A stretch of DNA of 60,000 nucleotides from the NCBI RefSeq assembly GCF_026151205.1, contig NC_087080.1, forward strand, positions 2,957,096-3,017,095, read 5' to 3'. This stretch comes from Bolinopsis microptera. Lineage: Eukaryota; Ctenophora; Tentaculata; Lobata; Bolinopsidae. Below are positions 10,262 to 21,301 of the stretch, one piece after another (position 1 is the first letter of the stretch; each line of letters starts with the position of its first letter). A program made the position numbers and the translations under genes. The notes under the pieces were generated by a model. That model was not told the DNA's origin. It saw nothing but the letters and a program-made list of their open reading frames with translations, and searched no databases.

Positions 10262-10350
10262 GACCTTTAAATCTGGGTCAAACTTAGTATTTCTGAAAGT
10301 TTCGCAAAATTTTATTGATTACAGAGGGTGTGTCACGCCACTCTCTCCTT
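10262..10350 (+). mobile_element. relic of a mariner-like terminal repeat
   Basis: The words TCTGGGTCAAACTTAG, TTCTGAAAGTTTCG and GTGTCACGCCACTC occur here in the same order and spacing as inside the long terminal inverted repeat of the element at 51161-52626. Only this part of the repeat is recognisable, so it looks like a decayed fragment of a related element. Confidence 0.5.
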
Positions 10351-10680
10351 AAGATCTTGCAGATGTTAGCACCATACCGTACCTGTTCATTATAATAGCC
10401 CTAGACTATTGCATGAGACAAGCCTTAAGCAAGCACCCTGAAATAGGATTTACCATTAAGCCTTATAGGAGTAGGAGAGTCAAGGTGGAGAAGATATCGG
10501 TCACTGGTTTTGTGGATGACATTGCTCTGATAGCAGATACTGAAAAGGAGACAGAGACGCTGATGCAAGAGATAGAAAGGGTTGCTGCCACAGTGGGACT
10601 TAGAATGAATGAAGGGAAAAACTAAATTCATTACTCAGAACATCGAGAACTCTGATACCATCAAGTCTCTGGGTAACCAT
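10347..10680 (+). pseudogene. LINE reverse-transcriptase fragment, broken
   Basis: Residues read from 10413 onward include GFVDDIALIADTEKE, which is a reverse-transcriptase catalytic box (F-V-D-D in place of the usual Y/F-A-D-D) with its downstream helix and GLRMNEGK motif. Upstream, in the same frame, YLFIIIALDYCMRQAL fits the segment just before the box, and a shifted frame supplies a degenerate LAPY. Downstream of the TAA at 10623, a shifted frame continues with KFITQNIEN. Frameshifts at both ends and the small size make this a dead fragment. It differs from the other LINEs in this window. Confidence 0.75.
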
Positions 10681-10683
10681 GCT

Positions 10684-10866
10684 GAAAGAAAGCCTGTCTC
10701 TGAAGAAGGAGAGACGATAAAAACGTGATACGATACGGTATGTTGAAATAAAGCCTGTCTCTGAAGAAGGAGAGACGATAAAAACGTGATACGATACGGT
10801 ATGTTGAAATAAAGCCAGTCTCTGAAGAAGGAGAGATGATAAATACGTGATACGAAACGGTATGCG
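10684..10866. repeat. 61-bp tandem repeat, three copies
   Basis: Units starting at 10691, 10752 and 10813 share AGCCTGTCTCTGAAGAAGGA and GATACGATACGGTATG words. The first two are almost identical and the third has several substitutions. The array directly abuts the larger tandem array that follows. Confidence 0.9.
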
Positions 10867-12408
10867 AAAGCTATGTAGTTGATCAGACTTAAAGTTACGT
10901 GTTCTTAAGAGGGTGAGAGGTTCTTTAGTAAGGCCGACTGATTAAATGAGGCTCTGAAATGAACAGGAATCTAGCAATAATAGCATGGAGAGTGGGGAAA
11001 ATCAAAACGCGGAATAATAATCTAACTCTAAGTTAACGATAAACTGGTACAGAAATCAAAAGTCCGAACACGGAGTCTAGGAGTAGGAAATAGCTGTGAA
11101 CCAAACAAACAGAATGGCACCCGTGCAATGTGCATGATATATTAAAATATGTACCGTTCTAGGATGCCTCCGCAAACTTTTGCTCCTCTGTAAATGCACG
11201 TGTTAGTGCTGTAGCGAAAGCTATGTAGTCGATCAGACTTCAAGTTACGTGTTCTTATTAGGGTGAGAGGTTCTTTAGTAAGGCCGACTGATTAAATGAG
11301 GCTCTAAAATGAACGGGAATCTAGCAATAATAGCATGAAGAGTGGGGAAAATCAAAAAGCGGAATAAATAATCTAACTCTATAAGTTAACGATAAACTGG
11401 TACAGAAATCAAAAGTCCGAACAAGGAGTCTAGGAGTAGGAAATAGCTGTGAACCAAACAAACAGAATGGCACCCGTGCATGATATATTAAAATATGTAC
11501 CGTTCTAGGATGCCTCCGCAAACTTTTGCTCCTCTGTAAATGCACGTGTTAGTGCTGTAGCGAAAGCTATGTAGTTGATCAGACTTCAAGTTACGTGTTC
11601 TTATTAGGGTGAGAGGTTCTTTAGTAAGGCCGACTGATTAAATGAGGCTCTGAAATGAACAGGAATCTAGCAATAATAGCATGGAGAGTGGGGAAAATCA
11701 AAACGCGGAATAATAATCTAACTCTAAGTTAACGATAAACTGGTACAGAAATCAAAAGTCCGAACAAGGAGTCTAGGAGTAGGAAATAGCTGTGAACCAA
11801 ACAAACAGAATGGCACCTGTGCATGATATATTAAAATATGTACCGTTCTAGGATGCCTCCGCAAACTTTTGCTCCTCTGTAAATGCACGTGTTAGTGCTG
11901 TAGCGAAAGCTATGTAGTTGATCAGACTTCAAGTTACGTGTTCTTATTAGGGTGAGAGGTTCTTTAGTAAGGCCGACTGATTAAATGAGGCTCTGAAATG
12001 AACAGGAATCTAGCAATAATAGCATGGAGAGTGGGGAAAATCAAAACGCGGAATAATAATCTAACTCTAAGTTAACGATAAACTGGTACAGAAATCAAAA
12101 GTCCGAACACGGAGTCTAGGAGTAGGAAATAGCTGTGAACCAAACAAACAGAATGGCACCCGTGCATGATATATTAAAATATGTACCGTTCTAAGATGCC
12201 TCCGCAAACTTTTGCTCCTCTGTAAATGCACGTGTTAGTGCTGTAGCGAAAGCTATGTAGTTGATCAGACTTCAAGTTACGTGTTCTTAAGAGGGTGAGA
12301 GGTTCTTTAGTAAGGCCGACTGATTAAATGAGGCTCTAAAATGAACGGGAATCTAGCATGAAGACTGGGGAAAATCAAAAAGCGGAATAAATAATCTAAC
12401 TCTAAGTT
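10864..12408. repeat. ~345-bp tandem repeat array, about 4.5 copies
   Basis: The word GCGAAAGCTATGTAG starts units at 10864, 11214, 11560, 11903 and 12246, giving unit lengths of 350, 346, 343 and 343 bases. Units differ by few substitutions and one short indel (a GCAATGT insertion in the first). The last unit stops partway, near 12408. No frame is conserved across units, so this behaves as non-coding satellite-like DNA. High similarity between neighbours points to recent unequal exchange. Confidence 0.92.
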
Positions 12409-12565
12409 CTCCACTACCTGAATATTGATCGGGAACAGGTTAGCCGCGTATGTGGAAAGAGTGAGTTAGATTATAGGTAACAACGGGTAGTCTCAAGCTA
12501 CCCGTCTTTGCACCGTAACTTAGCCATCTGATCTAGAAGAGGAAGGGAGGTTATCATCTACACAT

Positions 12566-12678
12566 ACTGTATTAGGAAGTTAATCGTGTCCTAGCTACAG
12601 ATCATACCTTATTAAGAAGTTTATCGTATCCTGAAAAAAATACCTTATTAGGAAGTTTATCGTGTCCTAGAAACAGGC
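12566..12678. repeat. short tandem repeat, three diverged ~40-bp units
   Basis: A TATTAGGAAGTTTATCGTGTCCT-like word occurs three times in a row, with spacers of slightly different length. Confidence 0.65.
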
Positions 12679-13002
12679 CATATAACAGAATTATCACTTT
12701 CTCCTCCTCCCAATCCACAGTATTCCGGAGTTTCTGCAACGTCACTAAAACTGCAAAACATTGTAAGTTCATATGTAGATTCTATAAAAGGTTTGAATGA
12801 AAGCAGAGAGGTTAATAAGCACTTATCATATTTAGATTATAGTTCAGTCAGTTTTTTTTGAGACGCCTCCATGAACCACCACGGGGCGACCTGCCCAGTA
12901 GTAAGAGCTGCCCAGTAGTAAGAGCTGCAGGAAATCACAAAAGCAATGAGGAATGTTGAAATTAAATGACTTTTGTCATTTATGGGTGCTTGTATAATTA
13001 GG
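12679..13002. other. intergenic, no gene recognised
   Basis: Unique-looking DNA with a direct duplication of a CTGCCCAGTAGTAAGAG word at 12890-12925. No coding signal was recognised. Confidence 0.4.
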
Positions 13003-13590
13003 TAGTGCGCCATCGACAGTGAGCCGCGCGTGCCGACTGTAGGATGGTTTTTTAGCGCTAATTTCGGCCAGCACAATTTTCTTCAAACAAATAAATATTG
13101 AGTATCCTTCCCGACCTCTAATTGCAACAAAAATTGGTGAGCTTACTCATAGACTTACAAGGAAAGTGTCCGAAAAATTTAAAGCATATCCAATTAACAG
13201 ACATTATGTTACAGCTAAAAGCAGCGTATTTTGCCCCATTTTGATCACTATATCAACTCCGATATCCACCAAATTTTTCGGACAGTTGTAAAAGCCCTAT
13301 TGGAAGGTCATCGCCAATTTTCAGAATGATCTCATTTAAGGAACTGAAGATAAATCCGAATAATACGACAAAAATGGTCAAATTTGGACGAATTTGGTCA
13401 AATTACGCGACTTTTACAGCTACTTTTGCTCCAAAATCCGCGCACCATCAAATATGGCACTAAGGCGAAATTCACTGATCTTTCCAAAAAGGTATGACAA
13501 ATTTGGTATTGTGAAAATTCTCACAGTCTCTAGAAAACACTGGCACAAAAATTTTTAAAATCCGAGCAAGTTTATTTTTATCGTGCACCT
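13003..13590 (+). repeat. dispersed ~580-bp repeat, copy 2
   Basis: This is the second copy of the repeat at 7952-8527. The internal inverted pair (GTCCGAAAAATTT and AAATTTTTCGGAC) is kept. It carries a short extra segment around 13190-13225 (ACAGACATTATGTTACAGC) that the first copy lacks. Confidence 0.75.
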
Positions 13591-14912
13591 CCTAGTATAA
13601 TAATTTTACCGCAAGATTTTGATAATCTTTGTAATAAACTAGTGCAATGATTGGACAAGTCACAATCAACAATGATAAAAGTGTTTTATATAAAATAACC
13701 TAAAGCGAGAATGTCGTTAGTTAACTATAAAATACAGTACCAAGCGATGTATTAAAGTAACACAATTATACTCGTTCTAATTGATATTAGCTTACTTTGA
13801 TTCAACGAAAACCTACCTTTTATCTGCTTTCGTGAAATTCGAAAGTGATGTTAAAGTAACACGAGCCCTTTAAAGCTTGCAGGGGTTCCTCCTATTATCG
13901 TTGATCAATTATGTACCAAGTACACTATGTAATACAGCAAAGTCGTCAGTCGATAACTGCTGTTAAAGCCATAAAAGTTCAAAGCGAGTGCAGAAACAAG
14001 AAATGGCGCGAAATCATAATGTTCAAGCCACACGTACAACGTATGATCTGCATTATGCTCCTTCATCAACTAATTCTAGTTTTAAACGATTTTGACACGC
14101 TTAAATGCGCGCGTGGATTTGCGCGGCGCGTAGAAAAATTTTAAAGCTGTCGGATAGAGGTTAATAAATTTTTCTACTGTCAACACAGCCCAAGTTATTC
14201 ATGTTTAAATATCAAAAAATGTCCGATTTTTTTGTATTATTTTTAACTAATTTCCTTTTCAAATCGCTGCCACATCAAAATTATTTTACGAAAGTACATT
14301 AAATTTTCACAGAAAGCAAGCTTAATCGTTTTAGAACTAAATTAAAAAAGAATTTAATATAAAAATGTTAAAACTTTAAAATTATCGATGGAATAAATTG
14401 CCAACGTCCAAATATGTGTAAAATACGACGAAGAGCGGTCACAACACTGCGTGCAGCGGTGATTAAAGCATTTGACCCACTCAAAAAAGTTTCAGTCGTA
14501 TATCTTTTACGGTTTTTGCGGAAAGTCGCGTTAAATTTGATGCCGTGGGGACAGTAAAATGGTACGGATCCATCCATATATCCATATATATCGTCTCGCA
14601 TTATATATTAATATAGTAAGATTAAATTGTTTGTTGTTGTTTGCACAAAATATGATAATATACGAATTTAAAATTCAAATTGGTTTACTAAAAATTGGGT
14701 TTACCTCTAAGCATGAAACAGGCACATAAAATACACACAATGTTTCGCCATGGCCATTCTATGTTCTAAAAAGCAGCTGCAGTCTCTGTCTAGCTCTCAA
14801 GGCCAAGCTTTGTTAAAAATAAACGCGTCCGATCAAATCAAAGTATGTTAACTTTAAACTTCATCTAATATAAACATTTAAAAATATGTTGTCCATCATC
14901 TTTTCCATTCTT
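13591..14912. other. intergenic, no gene recognised
   Basis: About 1.3 kb of AT-rich DNA downstream of the CCP/SRCR gene. Small frames exist, for example 14368-14601 on the minus strand, but none shows a recognisable domain. Confidence 0.4.
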
Positions 14913-17900
14913 TTAGTTCTCCTTTTTACATCTCTCACTTTCACCCACAAACGCTTCATCCATATACAGCTCACAGCTAACACAGCTGTAATCAGCAGAT
15001 TTCAAATCATACGGTGTTGCGAATCCCCGATTTTTATTACGCCTGATGCTTTCCTGTTCTATTTCCAAATACTCGCCATCTAACAGGAACTTCACGCTGA
15101 ATTCCTCCAGACCGACCCTGTTGCTTCCTTTGGACGCCTGAAGTGGTTTTATGTAATAGATATGTCAACGTTGGTTATATTAAATTTATAATATCAATAG
15201 TAATACATGTATATATTCATATTATATCAATATACTATGTAGTATTAGAGATTGGCAATTTAATTTCAATCGCCGCAACATTGCTAATTTCAAAATGAAT
15301 GACAAAGATGTCAAGTATTTCGATAATTTTATAGATTAATTAGGGGTATTTTGCCCTATCTCTAGAATGAAGATATAAAATAAGTAATGTTTTATGAAAC
15401 AAACATACGGACCTTTACATCACAGAACATTTTTTTTCCTTTAGCTCTGACATTCACTTTGACGTCAAAGTAATTTTCGAAACATCTGATCGCCATCTTA
15501 TCAAAATCGAAGCAAGTGGCTGTTACTCCCATCATTTCTTTTGCGTCCTCATATCGGGTCGCTCTGCAGCTTGAACTGAAGGGTTATGGGATCAGAATAA
15601 CAGTCATGGGATCAGAATAATACAGCAGACATATTTAAAATAACTAAAAAATAGCTTAAATAATGCGTTAACGATGTATTACTGCTTGTTTGAATTAATA
15701 CTAGTGCTGTTCCGACTTATTTGTTATTATCATACGATTAGGTTGTGACATTTCATGTAACCGGTCATATCAATTTGTCTACGATTGCATTTGATCATGA
15801 CGGCTGAGAAAAATATGAATAATGCGTTCTTGATAACAGCACAGTCCTTAAGACATTTCCCTAGCAAATATAAGCGTAATTAGGTGTAATTATTTACCTT
15901 AGAGGTAGAGTATCATCGTAATCACAAGAAAAGTTTGTCCAGCCCCAGTTTATCTTTCCGTCTTCAACTGGTTTCTCTTCACCCTCACCTGACTCGTTTC
16001 CGCCTTCACTTGACTCCTTGTCGCTGTTACTTGAGTCCTTGTCGTTGTTACTTGAGTCCTTGTCGTTGTTACTTGGCTTGGACATTTTCTTGGTCGGTTG
16101 CATGCGTTCACCATGGTTAAACCCAAGGGATCTACAGATAGCGCCGGCAGCGAAGTCATTAGATCCGTCATTACACACCAACTGCCAGGTATTGCTGGAC
16201 AAGGAATTACCATATGCATCAACTGACATAACTGATACAATTCCTGCTAACGGTCTTCCACTTTTATCAGCAAACTTCTTGTCGCTACCGTTGTCAAGTG
16301 TGAAATTTAGCCCCGTGTAGTTGTTCATGGATACGCAATAAGGGATTTCGTATGATCCGTCTGTACGGCACCACCCCATGTTACCCATATCTTCTTTCCT
16401 AGTAGTTCTCTGCATTATGTACCCTTCTTCACATTCATATTTCGCCATAGTGGGAAGCATTTTAGCCATCATATCCCAATCACTGTCAGTGTCTTCCTTG
16501 TCTTCGTGATCTTCATTACTTTCATCATCTTTTTCATCATCTTTTTCATCATCTTTTTCATCATCTTTTTCATCATCTTTTTCATCATCGTTTTCATCAT
16601 CGTTTTCATCATCGTTTTTATCATCGCTTTCATCATCTTTCTCTTCCTCATTGCTTTCCTCATTTGCAGTTTCGTCTACAGGTTCTCCTTTGCTTCCCTC
16701 ATTTTCATCATCCTTTTCATCTACATTTCTTCGTTTACGATTTTCTTTCCCTTGGTCATCTTCGTCACCTTCGGGTTTTTCTTTGCCTTCGCCATCTTCG
16801 TCACCTTCGGGTTTATCTTCGCCTTCGCCATCTTCTTCACCTTCGGGTTTATCTTCGCCTTCGCCATCTTCTTCACCTTCGGGTTTATCTTCGCCTTCGC
16901 CATCTTCGTCACCTTCGGGTTTTTCTTTGCCTTCGCCATCTTCGTCACCTTCGGGTTTTTCTTTGCCTTCGTCATCTCCGGGTTCTCCTTTGCCTTCATG
17001 ATCTTCGTCATCTTTATCATCTTCACTATAGTCTTCTTTGAACATGAACTCGACAGCTTTTCCATGCTCAATATAGTTGGGTAACCCACAATGCGGGACC
17101 TCGTGAAGATCCCTGCATTCTGGGAAGTAAATCGCACCCATGGTCATATTGTTACAAAATGCCAGATTATACAAATCCATGTACGCCTGAGAAACATTTG
17201 CGTTCTCATCCTCAGACATGTATCCCATCATCATGTCCATGTTTGGAGTCATGACGAAGGGATGGTAACATTGGTAGCCCGATACTGATTCATGTTCCCA
17301 GATCTTGAATCCTCCGGGGATAAAGTCAGGGAAGTGACAGCTGTCTGAAACAGATAGAGCGGTTAGACTTTAACAATGCACAACAGCAACAAGTGCGACG
17401 AAATACAAATACATACAAGCGAAAATGCGAAATGCTTGAGATAATTTTCAATTGTCAATTCTAAATTTATTCAGGAATAGCTGAAGGTTTTCGTATTTAG
17501 TTGATAGATTTCAGATTGGACTAACGTCCTAAAAACACGAGGTATCCTTCATCCCAATTCTATATTATAATTAAATTTCCATGCAGGCCCTGCTTATAGA
17601 TATAAATTAATATTGGTGTTGAGCGATATTTTTTTAAGCGATTATCAAATTTGGTTACATTTAATTTTTTAAATATTCACCGTTTTCTTTAGTGTCATCT
17701 CCACCATTATCATCTTCTCCTTCTTCTTTATCATCGTCACCGTCTTCTTTATCGCCCTTGTCTTCTCCTTCATTACCTTCTCCTTCTGAAATTTATTTGG
17801 AATAATGTTTTAAAACTGTGGTTAAAGTCAGGGAAGTGACAGCCCTCTGAAACAGATAGAGCGGTTAGACTTTAACAATGCACAACAGTAACAAGTGCGA

Positions 17901-19596
17901 CGAAATACGAATTGTCAATTTCAAATTTACTTAGGAATAATGAATACGTTGAGGTATAGATAATCAAAGTGTGAAATATAAATATAAGGGAAAGTAATGA
18001 ATAAAAAAGATTGAAGAAAGATTTTTTAAAGAATGATTTAAAAAGAAATTTGTTCTATTCTCCCTGACATTTACCATGATTGTCTCGTAGTTCAATGGTC
18101 ATGGATATTTCCCCGTCGTACTTCTTCGAATAACATCTGATTTCTGTCATGTTATCCGACTCTATGAAATTGTCCAAATACCCCGCGATAGTAGTTTCAA
18201 TCGTTCCATTTTCGTGATCAAAGGTAGAGAAAACGAAACCGGCTCCAGCCCAACGTTCATCAAGCGCTTCCCCATTCCATTCGTCGCCGTTAATGGTCAT
18301 CATGAAAGTTTCATCCTCTACGGAATCGGGAGCAGCTACCGAACAAGTAATAGAGCTACCTTCTCCAATAACTGAATACTGGGGCTTTGGACCTCGGATG
18401 TGGAAGCGGACCTCTGAAGGTTTTCGTATTTAGTCGATACATTTCAGATTGGACTAACGTCCTAAAAACACGAGGTATCCTTCATCCCAATTCTAAATAA
18501 TATTTAAATTTCTATGCAGGCCCTGCTAATAGATATAAATGTATATTGCTGTTCAGCGATATTTCGATAATTATCAAATTTGGTTACATTTAATTTTTTA
18601 AATATTCACCGTTTTCTTCAGTGTCATCTCCACCATTATCATCTTCGCCTTCTTCTTTATCATCGTCACCGTCTTCTTTATCGCCCTTGTCTTCTCCTTC
18701 ATTACCTTCTCCTTCTGAAATTTATGTGGAATAATTTTTTTAAACTGTGGTTAGAGACAAATTTCGACACGACCGTCTAAATTCGATAATTTTCTCTATT
18801 TGATAGCATGAATAAATATCATCAAACTTTCAAAACTTTCCGCTGCTTAGGAAAAATTCACAATTAAGAAAAATCAAGGATAAAATTGTTAAAATTTATT
18901 CACACTTCACAAACTGACCTGGCTCGGTTGCGGAGCCAGCAATTTCCAATGCTCGGTATCGATCGGTTGCCGAGTCCAAGGACTCAAACTTTAGGACAGC
19001 AGGGGTTAAGCCCCAATAATATTGCCATCCTTCAGCACAATCCTTCTCAAACTCCAAATAGAGTACGTCCTTTCCGTTACTGGCGACATTCAAACCCCCC
19101 TTGTCTCGGGTGAAAGTCCAAGTTCTCTTCTCACTAGAAATGGAATCAGCTAGAGTAAACGTAGGTTCTCCTACCGTGCAATACGCAATCTGGTACTGCA
19201 CACTGAATGCATTTGCAAAACTGAAGTAGATGGACCCAACCGGGTACGCGGGATCCCTTCCGTCCAACCAACTCATTGCCAACAAACCAAAGCCTTCTGT
19301 TTCAACTTGTAGAGAATATTCTTCGAAGTTAAAGTCCACGTCTTGACCCTTGTCGATGGGATTCCATTCACCTTCTCCACAGACGGATAGAAGCACTGTG
19401 TATAAAACCAACTGAAATATTTGGTTAAGTTGCTCTCTTATCAAAGAGGGTTAAAACAATCATATTTCAAGCGGGTCCTAACTCCAGACAGTAGATTTGT
19501 GGGGGCTGGTTTTTAGACCATGAAATAGACCGACCAGATTGAGATTGAGATATGGTCAGTATTAATTCTTACCACTTTCAAGAGTAATCGAATCAT
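14913..19596 (-). CDS. secreted multidomain protein with Ig-like, CCP/sushi and SRCR domains and acidic repeats (8 exons)
   Basis: I infer exons 19596-19573, 19411-18919, 18714-18610, 18413-18075, 17785-17681, 17344-15898, 15575-15413 and 15137-14913. All have GT-AG borders, the phases agree, and they sum to 967 codons including stop. Exons 1-2 encode a signal peptide and a ~150-residue beta-rich region that I do not recognise. Then come an acidic 35-residue exon, an Ig-like exon, a near copy of the acidic exon, a CCP module, and a second CCP whose first and second cysteines are separated by ~190 acidic residues. An SRCR domain follows (WQLVC, AICRSLGF, FSC) with a DKDSS-rich insertion between its second and third cysteines, then an Ig-like tail. 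No transmembrane segment is seen, so the product is probably secreted. CCP and SRCR modules typify adhesion and innate-recognition proteins. The exact role is unknown. If the 18075 donor is skipped, a stop at 18055 ends a shorter form. Confidence 0.8.
16521..16645 (-). repeat. 12-bp coding minisatellite (Lys/Asn-Asp-Asp-Glu repeats)
   Basis: About ten 12-base units of TTCATCATCTTT (plus-strand view) lie inside the second CCP module of the CCP/SRCR gene and encode KDDE or NDDE repeats. The array keeps the reading frame, so length changes would alter the protein by four residues at a time. Confidence 0.85.
16755..16970 (-). repeat. 36-bp coding minisatellite (12-residue acidic units)
   Basis: Six 36-base units, marked by TCACCTTCGGG at 16765 and then every 36 bases, encode a 12-residue motif of the type EKPEGDEDGEGK. 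The array lies in the same interrupted CCP module as the 12-bp array. Long frames in other phases across this stretch are by-products of the periodic, stop-poor sequence. Confidence 0.85.
17481..17810 (-). repeat. duplicated exon block, copy 1 (with acidic exon 17681-17785)
   Basis: This block, an intron segment plus a 105-base acidic exon, matches 18415-18745 nearly base for base, including GGACTAACGTCCTAAAAACA and GCAGGCCCTGCT words in the intron. A related short copy of the start of the CCP exon with its acceptor lies at 17826-17850 (compare 17322-17350). Tandem duplication within the gene thus copied an exon together with its splice sites. Confidence 0.85.
18415..18745 (-). repeat. duplicated exon block, copy 2 (with acidic exon 18610-18714)
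   Basis: This is the partner of 17481-17810. Its exon is also 105 bases and phase 1 at both ends, so either or both exons can be used without a frameshift. The two exons differ by only a few bases. Confidence 0.85.
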
Positions 19597-20145
19597 GTTC
19601 CCAACAAGTATTTCTCTACAGATTAGGAGCTATATCGTTCAACGCACACAACAAAAGCTAAATCTCAACTCCAAACTTTAAAACACAAAAGCTGAACTGT
19701 GGTTACTCTAGCAAGAATTCTTATTTGAGTCCACTGACCACGTGACATATACAGTTACCACGTGGTGCTACGTCTACTTCATATCACATGCTTCACTCGA
19801 TTACGTTCTCACTAGCTTGCTTGCATTGCCTTGGAAATCAACAGTCACGTGGTTGTTGATTAACCGTTAAAAAGCATCTTCGCCACAGAGCAGTTCCAGT
19901 TCCATCCAGTTTCCCTTTCTCTGGCCATCGATCAGCATGTTACAAAATTCAAAAAAGAGTAGAAGCATTTGTATTGTATTATCGCATGAGCCAACAAAAG
20001 AAATTGTTTTAAAGTTTAAATATTGTAGTAAGACTGAAGACGTAATGCATCTGAAGTAAAACCATCAACCATCGGCCCGGAGTACATAAGTTTCCTGACT
20101 TTATCATTGTGATATCAAATCGGATTTCAAGATGCACACTGTATG
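19597..20145. other. upstream region of the CCP/SRCR gene
   Basis: About 550 bases before the start codon hold the likely 5' untranslated region and promoter. I recognise no clear TATA box or other site. ACGTGG/CACGTG words occur at 19738-19765 and 19844-19853. Confidence 0.35.
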
Positions 20146-20852
20146 GGGTTGTTCACATATTACGTAATCAATTTTTAACCCCCCCCCCCCCCCCTCCGCA
20201 ATCAGTATTACACATAGCTATTGTTTCAAAATTACACTTGCGTAATCGCGTAATCATTTGGAAACCCCCTCCCCCCTCTGCTGATTACGTAATACCTTAC
20301 AAGACATATTTATGGCGGCCTAATTTGCGACGACCGAAATTTTGGCGGTCCGAAAATATGGCGAAATTGAACAAAAACCGTCAAATTTCGGACGTCACAG
20401 AAAATAAGGGTATTTTTCATCATTTTTTGTGACAGTAAGCAGTAAGGAAATTTCTGAAATTCGGTAAAATCATGTTCAAACTTAGTCTGTATTAAGACGC
20501 CGAACTTGAGATATTCGTGCAAACACAAGAAATTAAGACTTTCATGTTAGCACATACATGTATTTTAATGCAAATTTAAACTGTATTGCTTGACATTCAA
20601 TTCGTCATTGGTGTGGTGATAATTTGTCCCAAGATGCCAGAATTTATTTATTTATTTTACTTGATATTACTTTTTAGAAACAAAATAAAGCAGTGAAGGC
20701 ACAGTCATTGAAATAAGCTAAAAGATAATGCGACGGATTCTATTACGACGACCGAAATTTTGGCGATCCGAAAATATGGCGAAATTTTCGGAAAACCGCC
20801 ACATTTCGTACGTTATAAATATGTCTTGTAAGGTATATGTGAACGACCCCTT
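20146..20852. mobile_element. MITE-like element with terminal inverted repeats
   Basis: The left end GGGGTTGTTCACATAT pairs with ATATGTGAACGACCCC at the right end. Further in, CCTTACAAGACATATTTAT pairs with ATAAATATGTCTTGTAAGG. Inside, ACGACCGAAATTTTGGCG and GAAAATATGGCGAAATT occur twice, around 20330 and 20750. A run of 16 C lies at 20179-20194. No transposase frame is present, so the element is non-autonomous. Confidence 0.7.
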
Positions 20853-20933
20853 ATTAACTGGGAACCCCAGGTTTAGTGGGGGACTGGCGGAGCGCCATCC
20901 AGTAAACACTGAACAAGATCTTTTTTGATTCCC

Positions 20934-21301
20934 GCACTATATAGTGACTTGTCATACGTTGTATGACCCGCCGCGCACGAAGTGCGCGGCTCCCCCTGTA
21001 GCGTCGAAGACGCTACAGTGAAGCGACCGTGGGGGTCACCACGTGATACAAATAGTGACAACACTATATAATGACAAGCACTTTATAATGACATGTCACT
21101 ATATGGTGCTGTCATTATAAAGTGCGTTTTGCACGCTATATAGTTGATAGTGACAAATATCAGCTGTCATTGATACATGTTACGTATCGGCGGCGCGCGC
21201 TTCGCGCGCGAAAAGTGGCATGCATCGTATGTCAAAGCTGTCATTATTATATAAAGTGCTTGTCATTATATAGTGTTGCAGTCACTATATACTTATAGTG
21301 C
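20934..21301. mobile_element. palindrome-rich MITE-like element
   Basis: The ends are imperfect inverted repeats (GCACTATATAGTGACT at the left; AGTCACTATATACTTATAGTGC at the right). Inside are nested hairpins: GCGCACGAAGTGCGC, TGTAGCGTCGAAGACGCTACA, CGCGCGCTTCGCGCGCG, and the pair GCACTTTATAATGACA (21076) with TGTCATTATAAAGTGC (21110). No coding frame is evident. Confidence 0.7.

Noticed and set aside
10864-12408. CRISPR-like array
   Set aside because: Units are ~345 bases, tandem and without unique spacers, in an animal genome.
14368-14601. Small minus-strand gene
   Set aside because: The 77-codon frame has no recognisable domain, no splice context and AT-rich flanks; it is as expected by chance.
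16506-17137. Long frames on the plus strand and in other minus frames across the acidic repeats
   Set aside because: The periodic 12- and 36-base arrays have few stops in any phase. Only the minus-strand frame that continues into CCP and SRCR motifs with matching splice phases is credible.
20179-20194. C16 run (and C18 at 53635-53652, G14 at 43374-43387) as functional sites
   Set aside because: Homopolymer runs of this size arise by slippage and are also prone to assembly error. Quadruplex formation is possible but unsupported here.
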